Source of the DNA: Pseudomonadota bacterium
Lineage (GTDB): Bacteria > Pseudomonadota > Gammaproteobacteria > Burkholderiales > Burkholderiaceae_D
Reading direction: 5' to 3'
Length of the DNA: 5,183 nt
NCBI GenBank assembly: GCA_023391395.1
Contig: JAEWBA010000178.1
Span: 1 to 5,183, forward strand
The notes beneath the pieces were generated by a model. That model did not search any database and was not told the DNA's origin. It saw only the letters and a program-made list of their open reading frames with translations. Positions 1-5,183 of the stretch are shown here, one piece after another (positions within the stretch are counted from its first letter, which is position 1; each line of letters starts with the position of its first letter). Position numbers and translations under genes: made by a program.

Positions 1-85
1 CTACATTACACTTCCAACAATCGGGCGTCTGCAGGCAGCATCAACGGGTTCTCCGGTCAGACAGGCAGCAAGCGGCCGGTCCTAG

Positions 86-95
86 ACAATAATAT
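86..95 (+). promoter_or_regulatory. Weak candidate -10 region upstream of scpB
   Basis: Bases 1-130 contain no gene I can recognise. The only promoter-like element is an AT-rich patch. AATAAT at 88-93 matches the sigma70 -10 consensus at five of six positions and would give a leader of about 30 bases before scpB. No convincing -35 hexamer lies 16-18 bases upstream, so this is a guess; scpB may equally be transcribed from further upstream. Nearby are short inverted repeats, ACAAT (86-90) with ATTGT (102-106) and TTGTT (103-107) with AACAA (112-116), of unknown meaning. Confidence 0.2.
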
Positions 96-130
96 CTGCA
101 CATTGTTACTGAACAAGACGCAAATCGCAC

Positions 131-1018
131 ATGGACATTACTGAGGCGAAGAAGGTCCTCGAAACCGCCTTGCTTTGCGCGCACGAGCCTTTGTCGATCA
201 ACGACATGAAAAAGCTCTACGTGGAAAACGAAGAGGCCAGCGAGACATTCAGTGCCGACGACATCCGGCAAATGCTGGAAGATTTGCGCAACGACTGGGC
301 CGGCAAGGGCATCGAAATCGTCAGCCTGTCTACAGGATGGCGATTCCAGAGCCGCCCGGAGATGAAGAAATATCTCGAGCGGCTGAATCCCGAAAAGCCC
401 CCGAAATACACGCGTGCGACCCTCGAAACCCTGGCCATCATCGCCTATCGCCAGCCGGTCACGCGTGGTGACATAGAAGAAATCCGCGGCGTCACGGTGA
501 ATTCCCAGACCATCAAGATGTTGGAAGACCGCGGCTGGATTGAAACCATCGGGCATCGTGACGTACCCGGAAGGCCGGCCCTGTTCGCCACTACCAAGCA
601 ATTCCTGGACGACCTGGGTCTGACCTCTCTCGACCAGTTGCCGCCCTTGCAGCAATTGAGCAAGGAAGACATGCAAAACGGCGTGCTTGCCGAAATGCAG
701 GCGCTCGGCGCCGGCATGGAAGCGAGTTTGGATCAGGCCAGCATGGATTTTGCTGCAGGTGGCAATGAGCTGCCCACTGAAAAGCCGGACGAAAAGCCTG
801 TTGCAGATGAGGATGGCACCGTGTCAGAACCGGAAGAACCTCAAGCCGCAGGCGACATGCCGCTCGAAGCAAGCAATGCGGGAAATGCGGAACCGATGGA
901 ATCGGTAAGCGCCAAACCGGATGACGTCGGAACCTCCGGCGATGCCGACCGCGAAGCGGACTCCGCCGCGGCCCAGACCAACAAAGACTTGGACAATGAA
1001 TCAACCTATCGTCAATGA
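131..1018 (+). CDS. scpB: Segregation and condensation protein B (SMC-ScpA-ScpB complex subunit)
   Basis: ScpB is the winged-helix (kite-type) subunit that, with the kleisin ScpA, binds SMC to form the bacterial condensin acting in chromosome organisation and segregation. The 295-residue product carries the family's two winged-helix domains at roughly residues 1-85 and 93-175. The diagnostic stretch [18 protein letters not shown] lies around residues 104-121, and GRPALFATT follows near 152-160. From about residue 176 to the end is a 120-residue acidic, Ala/Glu/Pro-rich tail (for example PTEKPDEKP) with no recognisable fold. Shorter family members of about 180-200 residues lack it, but similar tails are common in betaproteobacteria. 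The ATG at 131 fits the usual N-terminus ([15 protein letters not shown]), although no strong Shine-Dalgarno sequence precedes it. The stop codon overlaps the start of rluB by 23 bp in another frame, so the two are probably co-transcribed and perhaps translationally coupled. The partner scpA is not visible in the window. Confidence 0.95.
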   Translation: MDITEAKKVLETALLCAHEPLSINDMKKLYVENEEASETFSADDIRQMLEDLRNDWAGKGIEIVSLSTGWRFQSRPEMKKYLERLNPEKPPKYTRATLETLAIIAYRQPVTRGDIEEIRGVTVNSQTIKMLEDRGWIETIGHRDVPGRPALFATTKQFLDDLGLTSLDQLPPLQQLSKEDMQNGVLAEMQALGAGMEASLDQASMDFAAGGNELPTEKPDEKPVADEDGTVSEPEEPQAAGDMPLEASNAGNAEPMESVSAKPDDVGTSGDADREADSAAAQTNKDLDNESTYRQ

Positions 1019-2471
1019 TTTACCGCCGGCTGCGCCGGCCGCCTCATCCGAACCGAAGGACACGCACGACAGCCCGCCTGGCGCCGGTGCAGCCGAGGCA
1101 AGCGGCGCTGCTGCGGAAGACAGTCGCAAGGCCAAGGGAAACAAGCGCGGCGTGCGTGGACCGCGCAGTTTGCGGCGTGCGCGTACTGCCCGTGCCGGAG
1201 GCACAGAGACCAAGGCGCAAGAATCGGGCAGCCCTTCGGGCGAAGCCGAGACAGGCGAAAAGCCTGCGCCCGGTCAGCAACGCTCCCGCAACAAAGCCGA
1301 GCGCGCCAACGGCAATGCCGGCCAGAAGCCGCGCAAGCAGGGCGCTCAGCCGAAGCGAGGCAGCACGGGCGATGCCGATGACGTGTTTTCCTTCGTGACC
1401 TCGGAGACATTTGACCGTCTCGCTACCGATGAGGGCACCAACGGATCGCGCAAGACGGCAAAAAGTCCGCGCCGCGATCTGACGGCCGAGGACGATGCTC
1501 CCAAGCTGCATAAGGTGTTGGCCGATGCCGGGCTGGGTTCGCGCCGTGACATGGAAGAACTGATCATCGCCGGACGCGTCTCCGTGAATGGCGAGCCGGC
1601 GCATATCGGGCAGCGCATTCTGCCGACCGATCAGGTGCGGATCAACGGCAAGCTGATCCAACGCAAGATCAGCAAGCGCCCGCCTCGGGTGCTGTTGTAC
1701 CACAAGCCGGCCGGCGAAATCGTCAGCCATAACGATCCGGATGGACGTCCCTCGGTATTCGAACGCCTGCCCAACATGAAGACCGGCAAATGGCTGGCTG
1801 TGGGCCGCCTCGACTTCAATACCGAAGGTCTCTTGCTGTTCACGACTTCCGGCGACCTTGCCAATCGCCTGATGCACCCGCGTTACGGCATCGAACGCGA
1901 ATACGCGGTGCGCACCCTGGGCGAGCTGGAAGAGGGCATGCGTCAGAAGCTGTTGGCCGGCGTTGAATTGGAAGATGGCCTGGCCCAGTTCTCCAAGATC
2001 GCGGACGGCGGTGGAGAAGGTGTCAACCGCTGGTACCGTGTGACCATTGGCGAAGGACGCAATCGCGAAGTGCGACGCATGTTCGAATCGGTCGGCCTGA
2101 CCGTTTCGCGCCTGATCCGTACCCGTTACGGTGTTCTCACCTTGCCGCGCAACCTCAAGCGTGGACGCTGGGAAGAGCTGGATGAAAATGCGGTGCGCGA
2201 ACTGATGAACGTCAGCGGGCTGGAAAAGAATCCCGGCACCCAGAAAGGCAAAGGGCGCAGCGCCGGTCCGAACGGCAATGGCAATGGCAATGCCGACAAG
2301 GGGGCGGGGCAAAAGCGCGGGCGCAACCAGGCGCAAGGCCGCTCACGGCAACCGGATCCGCTGCAGACGGCGCTCGGTTTTCCCGGTATGGGTCAGCCGC
2401 GCCGCGCCAACGGCGGAGCGGGGTATGGAGGCGGAATGCCGGGCCTGCCGCGGCGTCGCACGCGAGGATGA
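996..2471 (+). CDS. rluB: 23S rRNA pseudouridine synthase, RluB-type, with long low-complexity tails
   Basis: This is a pseudouridine synthase of the RsuA/RluB/E/F family. RluB converts U2605 (E. coli numbering) of 23S rRNA to pseudouridine. Numbering from the ATG at 996 (491 residues), an S4 RNA-binding domain occupies about 170-220 ([20 protein letters not shown]). The catalytic domain spans about 225-400, with the signature [13 protein letters not shown] whose aspartate (residue 273) is the catalytic nucleophile. The family motif [10 protein letters not shown] is at 354-363. The first ~165 residues are Ala/Lys/Arg/Gly/Pro-rich low complexity. The last ~80 are Gly/Asn/Arg-rich and basic, ending PRRRTRG. 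E. coli RluB is about 290 residues, so much of this protein is extension, probably disordered RNA-contacting tails (inference). An ATG at 921 would add 25 residues and deepen the overlap with scpB to 98 bp. I prefer 996, which gives a short overlap typical of coupled genes, but neither start has a good ribosome binding site. RluB rather than RluE/F is inferred from the scpB linkage and length. Confidence 0.92.
   Translation: MNQPIVNDLPPAAPAASSEPKDTHDSPPGAGAAEASGAAAEDSRKAKGNKRGVRGPRSLRRARTARAGGTETKAQESGSPSGEAETGEKPAPGQQRSRNKAERANGNAGQKPRKQGAQPKRGSTGDADDVFSFVTSETFDRLATDEGTNGSRKTAKSPRRDLTAEDDAPKLHKVLADAGLGSRRDMEELIIAGRVSVNGEPAHIGQRILPTDQVRINGKLIQRKISKRPPRVLLYHKPAGEIVSHNDPDGRPSVFERLPNMKTGKWLAVGRLDFNTEGLLLFTTSGDLANRLMHPRYGIEREYAVRTLGELEEGMRQKLLAGVELEDGLAQFSKIADGGGEGVNRWYRVTIGEGRNREVRRMFESVGLTVSRLIRTRYGVLTLPRNLKRGRWEELDENAVRELMNVSGLEKNPGTQKGKGRSAGPNGNGNGNADKGAGQKRGRNQAQGRSRQPDPLQTALGFPGMGQPRRANGGAGYGGGMPGLPRRRTRG
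2274..2291 (+). repeat. Three tandem GGCAAT hexamers inside rluB
   Basis: Three exact copies of GGCAAT lie head to tail in frame and encode Gly-Asn-Gly-Asn-Gly-Asn in the basic C-terminal tail of RluB. Because the unit is six bases, copy-number change would alter tail length without a frameshift. At only three copies it may simply be local low complexity. Confidence 0.8.
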
Positions 2472-2504
2472 ACGCCTGTTCCCGCAGGAGGAAATGAAGT
2501 GTGG

Positions 2505-2540
2505 TTTCGGCGCGGAAATCCGCGCCGAAATTCTTTTCTT
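2505..2540 (+). terminator. Intrinsic terminator of the scpB-rluB unit
   Basis: A perfect 11-bp stem (TTTCGGCGCGG at 2505-2515 with CCGCGCCGAAA at 2520-2530) closes a four-base AAAT loop. It is followed at once by TTCTTTTCTT (2531-2540). It begins 34 bases after the rluB stop codon. The GC-rich stem and T-rich tail are what a Rho-independent terminator needs. The A's at the stem foot on the reverse strand give little T-tract there, so it works mainly in the + direction. It separates scpB-rluB from the rimP-nusA-infB operon. Confidence 0.92.
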
Positions 2541-2543
2541 CCA

Positions 2544-2572
2544 TTGCGGGGAGTCAAATTCTCGTTTATAAT
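2544..2572 (+). promoter_or_regulatory. Predicted sigma70 promoter of the rimP-nusA-infB operon
   Basis: A perfect consensus -10 hexamer TATAAT (2567-2572) is preceded by exactly 17 bp and a partial -35 hexamer TTGCGG (2544-2549, matching TTG of TTGACA). The patch is conspicuously AT-rich against GC-rich surroundings and begins 4 bases after the upstream terminator's tail. Transcription should start near 2578-2580, leaving a leader of about 150 bases before the preferred rimP start. No TG extended -10 motif is present. Position, spacing and -10 quality make this the best promoter in the window. Confidence 0.72.
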
Positions 2573-2593
2573 TAGATAGTTAATCAAAGTCGC

Positions 2594-2615
2594 CCCCTGC
2601 AAAACGGTTGCGGGG
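2594..2615 (+). other. GC-rich hairpin in the rimP leader upstream of the leader terminator
   Basis: CCCC (2594-2597) pairs with GGGG (2612-2615) and GCAA (2599-2602) with TTGC (2608-2611). This leaves one bulged T (2598) and a five-base loop AACGG. No T-tract follows, so it is not itself a terminator. GCCC at 2592-2595 could instead pair with GGGC (2649-2652) of the terminator stem, and GGGT (2613-2616) with GCCC (2657-2660). The hairpin might therefore be one state of a switch, though these alternative helices are only 4 bp. Confidence 0.6.
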
Positions 2616-2640
2616 TCTTGCTGTATGCGGCCGGAATGAT

Positions 2641-2671
2641 AAAAAGATGGGCAGATGCCCATTTTTTTTTT
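2641..2671 (+). terminator. Intrinsic terminator in the rimP leader, before the first gene
   Basis: The stem ATGGGC (2647-2652) with GCCCAT (2657-2662) closes an AGAT loop. The last T of the stem begins an uninterrupted run of ten T's (2662-2671). Five A's and a G just before the stem (2641-2646) can extend it by A-U pairs and one G-U pair. The core stem is short (6 bp, four G-C) but the T-tract is long, so termination may be partial, as fits an attenuator. It lies about 70-90 bases downstream of the predicted start site and 60 bases before the preferred rimP start codon. Confidence 0.8.
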
Positions 2672-2719
2672 GTTGAATCATTCGCCGGTGCCGTATGCCG
2701 CGGTCTGGCGCGGTGTTGC

Positions 2720-2724
2720 GGAGA
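2720..2724 (+). promoter_or_regulatory. Ribosome binding site that decides the rimP start
   Basis: GGAGA at 2720-2724 leaves 7 bases between GGAG and the TTG at 2731, near the optimum. The upstream in-frame alternatives ATG 2695, GTG 2713 and TTG 2716 have no comparable Shine-Dalgarno sequence. This site is the main reason for starting rimP at TTG 2731. Confidence 0.75.
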
Positions 2725-2730
2725 ATCGCT

Positions 2731-3216
2731 TTGCGGCTGCAGGAATTGATTGAAAAAACCGTCGTCGGCATGGGTTACGAACTGGTCGATGTCGAGCAGG
2801 CGGAACGCGGCCTGTTGCGCGTCTATATCGACCTTGTCCCGTCCGAGGCGGAGCAGGCCAACGTGACCGTGGAGGACTGCGAGAAGGTCAGCCACCAGTT
2901 GTCGCATGTGCTGACGGTCGAGAATGTGAATTATGAACGCCTGGAGATTTCATCGCCGGGACTGGATCGGCCGCTGAAGAAACTGACCGATTACGCGCGC
3001 TTCGCCGGGCAGGAAGCCGTGGTGAAGCTGCGCATGCCGATGCCAGGTGCGGCCAATCGCAAGTCGTTCCAGGGCATTCTGCAAGCGCCGGAAGGCGAAA
3101 CGCTGAAGTTGGAATTCGAAGGAAAAGAAGGGCCGGCGATGTTGGAATTTACCCTCGCCGACGTGGACAAGGCACGTCTGGTGCCGAAAGTGGACTTTAG
3201 GAGTCGCAAAGCATGA
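2731..3216 (+). CDS. rimP: Ribosome maturation factor RimP
   Basis: RimP binds the 30S subunit during assembly and promotes its late maturation, acting in the cytoplasm. The 161-residue product (E. coli RimP is 150) shows the family pattern. The N-terminal alpha/beta domain (about 1-85) contains [18 protein letters not shown] and the hallmark SSPGLDRPL at 74-82. A C-terminal SH3-like beta-barrel (about 88-161) ends [15 protein letters not shown]. Starting at TTG 2731 gives MRLQELIEK, which lines up with the MQL-x-ELIE beginning typical of betaproteobacterial RimP, and it has a well-spaced GGAGA. The longer ATG 2695 version would add 12 unconserved residues ([12 protein letters not shown]) without a ribosome binding site. 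The stop overlaps the nusA start in ATGA, implying translational coupling. The gene is first in the rimP-nusA-infB operon behind a leader terminator. Identity is secure; the start codon is about 80% likely. Confidence 0.95.
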   Translation: MRLQELIEKTVVGMGYELVDVEQAERGLLRVYIDLVPSEAEQANVTVEDCEKVSHQLSHVLTVENVNYERLEISSPGLDRPLKKLTDYARFAGQEAVVKLRMPMPGAANRKSFQGILQAPEGETLKLEFEGKEGPAMLEFTLADVDKARLVPKVDFRSRKA

Positions 3217-4772
3217 GTCGCGAAGTTTTATTATTGGTCGATGCCCTGGCACGGGAAAAGAACGTCGATAAGGACATCGTCTTTGGAGCGCTGGAGCATG
3301 CGTTGGCGCAGGCGACCAAGAAGCGCTACGAAGGCGATGTGGATATCCGCGTCTCCATCGATCGCGACACCGGCGAGTTCGAGTCCTTCCGGCGCTGGCA
3401 CGTGGTGCCTGACGAGGCCGGTCTGCAATTGCCCGACCAGGAAGTGCTGCTGTTCGAAGCCAGAGAACAGATTCCCGACATCGAAGTCGACGACTATATC
3501 GAAGAGGCGATCGAGTCGGTCGATTTCGGCCGCCGCTTTGCACAGGACACCAAGCAGGTGGTGCTGCAGCGCATCCGCGACGCCGAGCGCGAACAGATCC
3601 TGCAGGATTTCCTCGACCGCGGCGACGCCCTCGTGACCGGCACCATCAAGCGCATGGAGCGCGGCGATGCCATCGTCGAGTCCGGCAAGATCGAGGCGCG
3701 CCTGCCGCGCGACCAGATGATCCCCAAGGAAAACCTGCGCATCGGCGACCGCGTCCGCGCCTACATCCTGCGCATCGACCGCAATGCCCGGGGCCCGCAA
3801 GTGATCCTGTCGCGTACCGCGCCGGAATTCATCATGAAGCTGTTCGAGCTGGAAGTGCCGGAAATCGAGCAGGGTCTTCTGGAAATCAAGTCGGCGGCGC
3901 GGGATCCCGGCGTGCGCGCCAAGATCGCCGTCTTCACCAATGACAAGCGCATCGATCCCATCGGCACCTGCGTCGGCATGCGCGGTTCGCGCGTGCAAGC
4001 AGTGACCGGCGAACTGGGCGGCGAGCGCGTCGATATCGTGCTGTGGTCCGAAGACCCGGCGCAATTCGTGATCGGCGCGCTGGCTCCCGCCAACGTGTCG
4101 TCCATCGTGGTCGATGAAGACAAGCACGCGATGGATGTGGTGGTGGATGAAGAGAATCTGGCCATCGCCATCGGCCGTGGCGGACAGAACGTGCGTCTGG
4201 CTTCCGAACTGACCGGCTGGCAGATCAATATCATGACCGCCGAGGAGTCTGCCGATAAGGCTGCCGCGGAGGCTGCGGTGATCCGCTCCCTGTTCATGGA
4301 GCGCCTGGACGTGGATCAGGAAGTGGCCGACATCCTCGTGGAGGAGGGTTTCTCCAGCCTGGAAGAGATCGCTTACGTGCCGATCAACGAGATGCTGGAA
4401 ATCGAGGCTTTCGACGAGGACACGGTCAACGAGCTGCGCAACCGCGCCCGCGACGCCCTGGTCACCGAGGCAATCGTTTCGGAAGAGGGACTGGAAGGCA
4501 TGGAAGAGGCCTTGGTCAATCTGGAAGGCATCGACCGCGTCACCGCCGGCAAGCTGGGCCTGGCGGGAATCAAGACGGTCGAAGCCTTTGCCGGCATGAC
4601 CTATGACGAGTTCGGCGCGATCCTGGCCCTGCCTATCGAACGCGCCCGGGAATTGATCGAAAACGGATTTGAAGATGTGACCGACGAGGAGATGAAGCTG
4701 ATCGATGCCAAGTACGACGACCGTGCGAAGGCATTGCAGGCCAAGGCCTGGGAGCTCGCCGAGGCGAAGTAA
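3213..4772 (+). CDS. nusA: Transcription termination/antitermination protein NusA
   Basis: NusA binds RNA polymerase near the RNA exit channel. It stimulates pausing and hairpin-dependent termination, and takes part in N-type and rRNA antitermination. At 519 residues it is slightly longer than E. coli NusA (495) and complete. The N-terminal polymerase-binding domain is about 1-130. An S1 domain spans about 137-201 ([16 protein letters not shown] ... VILSRT). KH1 carries GMRG at 255-258 and KH2 carries GRGG at 321-324 ([13 protein letters not shown]). Two C-terminal acidic helix-hairpin-helix repeats follow at about 365-416 and 434-482, as in proteobacterial NusA, where they contact the RNA polymerase alpha subunit. 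The ATG at 3213 overlaps the rimP stop (ATGA). AGGAG at 3199-3203 lies 9 bases upstream inside rimP, so translation is probably coupled. All expected RNA-binding motifs are intact. NusA may feed back on its own operon through the leader terminator upstream of rimP (inference). Confidence 0.98.
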   Translation: MSREVLLLVDALAREKNVDKDIVFGALEHALAQATKKRYEGDVDIRVSIDRDTGEFESFRRWHVVPDEAGLQLPDQEVLLFEAREQIPDIEVDDYIEEAIESVDFGRRFAQDTKQVVLQRIRDAEREQILQDFLDRGDALVTGTIKRMERGDAIVESGKIEARLPRDQMIPKENLRIGDRVRAYILRIDRNARGPQVILSRTAPEFIMKLFELEVPEIEQGLLEIKSAARDPGVRAKIAVFTNDKRIDPIGTCVGMRGSRVQAVTGELGGERVDIVLWSEDPAQFVIGALAPANVSSIVVDEDKHAMDVVVDEENLAIAIGRGGQNVRLASELTGWQINIMTAEESADKAAAEAAVIRSLFMERLDVDQEVADILVEEGFSSLEEIAYVPINEMLEIEAFDEDTVNELRNRARDALVTEAIVSEEGLEGMEEALVNLEGIDRVTAGKLGLAGIKTVEAFAGMTYDEFGAILALPIERARELIENGFEDVTDEEMKLIDAKYDDRAKALQAKAWELAEAK

Positions 4773-4828
4773 TCTCGGAGCACTCTTTGCATCAACTATC
4801 AGCCGTGTCACATAGAAAAGAGGACTGA

Positions 4829-5183
4829 ATGGCGAGTACCAACGTAGCCCAATTTGCCACCGAACTGAAGATGCCTGCCGACCTGCTGTTGACGCAGTTG
4901 CGTGCTGCCGGCGTCGACAAAAGTTCGGCGTCCGATCCGCTGTCCAAGGAAGACAAGGACAAGCTCCTGAATCACCTGCGTCGCGCGCACGGTGCGTCGC
5001 CGGACGGTGAGAAGCGCAAGATCACACTGACGCGCAAGGAAACGACGGAAATCAAGCAGGCCGATGCCAGCGGAAAGTCGCGCACTATCCAGGTCGAGGT
5101 GCGCAAGAAGCGCACCTTCATCAAGCGCGACGAGCCCGTGGTGGAGGCCGCCGCGCCGGCACCCGCTGCGCCCGTCATCGACG
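4829..5183 (+). CDS. infB: Translation initiation factor IF-2, N-terminal part (cut by window end)
   Basis: IF2 is the GTPase that brings initiator fMet-tRNA to the 30S subunit and promotes subunit joining. Only the first 118 codons are present and the frame is open to the window end, so the G domain is not visible. Residues 1-55 form the IF2 N-terminal module ([21 protein letters not shown] ... [14 protein letters not shown]). Residues 62-102 are the basic IF2-associated segment ([15 protein letters not shown] ... [11 protein letters not shown]). An Ala/Pro-rich stretch then opens the usual flexible linker. AGAGGA at 4819-4824 lies just upstream of ATG 4829, a good ribosome binding site. The 56-base gap after nusA holds no terminator and no convincing promoter, so infB is read from the rimP-nusA transcript. 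Shorter IF2 isoforms from internal starts, known in E. coli, cannot be judged from this fragment. Confidence 0.96.
   Translation, partial: MASTNVAQFATELKMPADLLLTQLRAAGVDKSSASDPLSKEDKDKLLNHLRRAHGASPDGEKRKITLTRKETTEIKQADASGKSRTIQVEVRKKRTFIKRDEPVVEAAAPAPAAPVID

Larger units (their letters stand above)
2579..2730 (+). promoter_or_regulatory. Structured 5' leader of rimP-nusA-infB (putative attenuator)
   Basis: This is the predicted untranslated leader between the transcription start (about 2579) and the TTG start of rimP. It contains a GC-rich hairpin (2594-2615), then an intrinsic terminator (2641-2671), then about 48 bases up to the rimP ribosome binding site. A terminator between a promoter and the first gene implies that some transcripts stop at about 92 nt, so expression of rimP, nusA and infB depends on readthrough. 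The rimP-nusA-infB leader in E. coli carries the tRNA gene metY, and NusA is known to repress its own operon there. A terminator-bearing rimP leader has been described bioinformatically in gammaproteobacteria. No tRNA is present here. Attenuation, and NusA as the sensor, are inferences from layout. Confidence 0.6.

Noticed and set aside
32..70. CAGGCAGCA direct repeat (32-40 and 62-70) upstream of scpB
   Set aside because: Two 9-base copies 30 bases apart are weak evidence without further copies or a link to a promoter; it could also be coding repetition at the end of an upstream gene.
1..130. Tail end of an upstream gene in frames ending at TAG 83-85 or TAA 90-92
   Set aside because: Neither short translated end matches a family I recognise, and with fewer than 30 codons visible the frames cannot be told from chance.
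41..676. 211-codon open frame on the - strand antisense to scpB
   Set aside because: It is a shadow of scpB with no recognisable domain; it reaches past the scpB start only because no stop happens to occur there.
1025..1039. GCCGGC-TGC-GCCGGC inverted repeat just after the scpB stop, as a terminator
   Set aside because: It has no T-tract and lies inside the rluB coding sequence, where it encodes Ala/Pro codons; the real terminator is at 2505-2540.
1044..2336. 430-codon open frame on the - strand antisense to rluB
   Set aside because: It mirrors rluB codon structure and shows no family motif; the + strand pseudouridine synthase signature is unambiguous.
2579..2671. A tRNA gene in the rimP leader, as metY occupies in E. 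coli
   Set aside because: There is no cloverleaf pairing, no T-arm TTCRA motif and no CCA-proximal acceptor stem; the segment folds as two simple hairpins.
3231..4811. 526-codon open frame on the - strand antisense to nusA
   Set aside because: It is an exact shadow of nusA, whose + strand product has all NusA domains. The antisense product is His/Asp/Gln-rich with no recognisable motif, as is common opposite GC-rich genes.
4773..4828. A separate promoter for infB in the nusA-infB gap
   Set aside because: TTTGCA (4786-4791) and CATAGA (4811-4816) are poor matches with 19-bp spacing; the gap is short and has no terminator, so co-transcription is the simpler reading.

Overview
The window holds a conserved bacterial housekeeping block on the + strand, in the order scpB - rluB - (terminator/promoter/leader) - rimP - nusA - infB (5' part only). 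Gene order, high GC content, the long low-complexity tails on ScpB and RluB, and the RimP and NusA sequences point to a betaproteobacterium. Burkholderiales, probably near the Oxalobacteraceae (Herbaspirillum/Herminiimonas-like), is the best guess; this rests on recalled family patterns, not on a search. No mobile element, CRISPR array, tRNA, rRNA or sign of recent transfer is visible.

Region 1 (about 1-2540) is a two-gene unit. scpB encodes a winged-helix subunit of the SMC condensin complex. It overlaps rluB, a 23S rRNA pseudouridine synthase with long disordered-looking extensions on both sides of its S4 and catalytic domains. A textbook intrinsic terminator (11-bp perfect stem, 4-nt loop, T-rich tail, 2505-2540) closes the unit.

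Region 2 (about 2541-2730) is the control region of the next operon and the most interesting part of the window. A sigma70-type promoter (TTGCGG, 17 bp, TATAAT) starts 4 bases after the terminator tail. About 70-90 bases downstream of the predicted transcription start, and still upstream of rimP, lies a second intrinsic terminator (ATGGGC stem followed by ten T's). It is preceded by a separate GC-rich hairpin and flanked by an outer inverted repeat. This is the layout expected of a transcription attenuator, or of a short (~92 nt) RNA, placed before an operon that itself encodes the termination/antitermination factor NusA.

Region 3 (2731-5183) is rimP (most likely starting at TTG), nusA (4-bp ATGA overlap with rimP) and infB (56-bp gap, strong ribosome binding site, running off the window end). 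Together these supply 30S maturation (RimP), transcription elongation/termination control (NusA) and translation initiation (IF2), with RluB upstream modifying 23S rRNA. The coding genes look ordinary and intact. The novelty, if any, is in the rimP leader.
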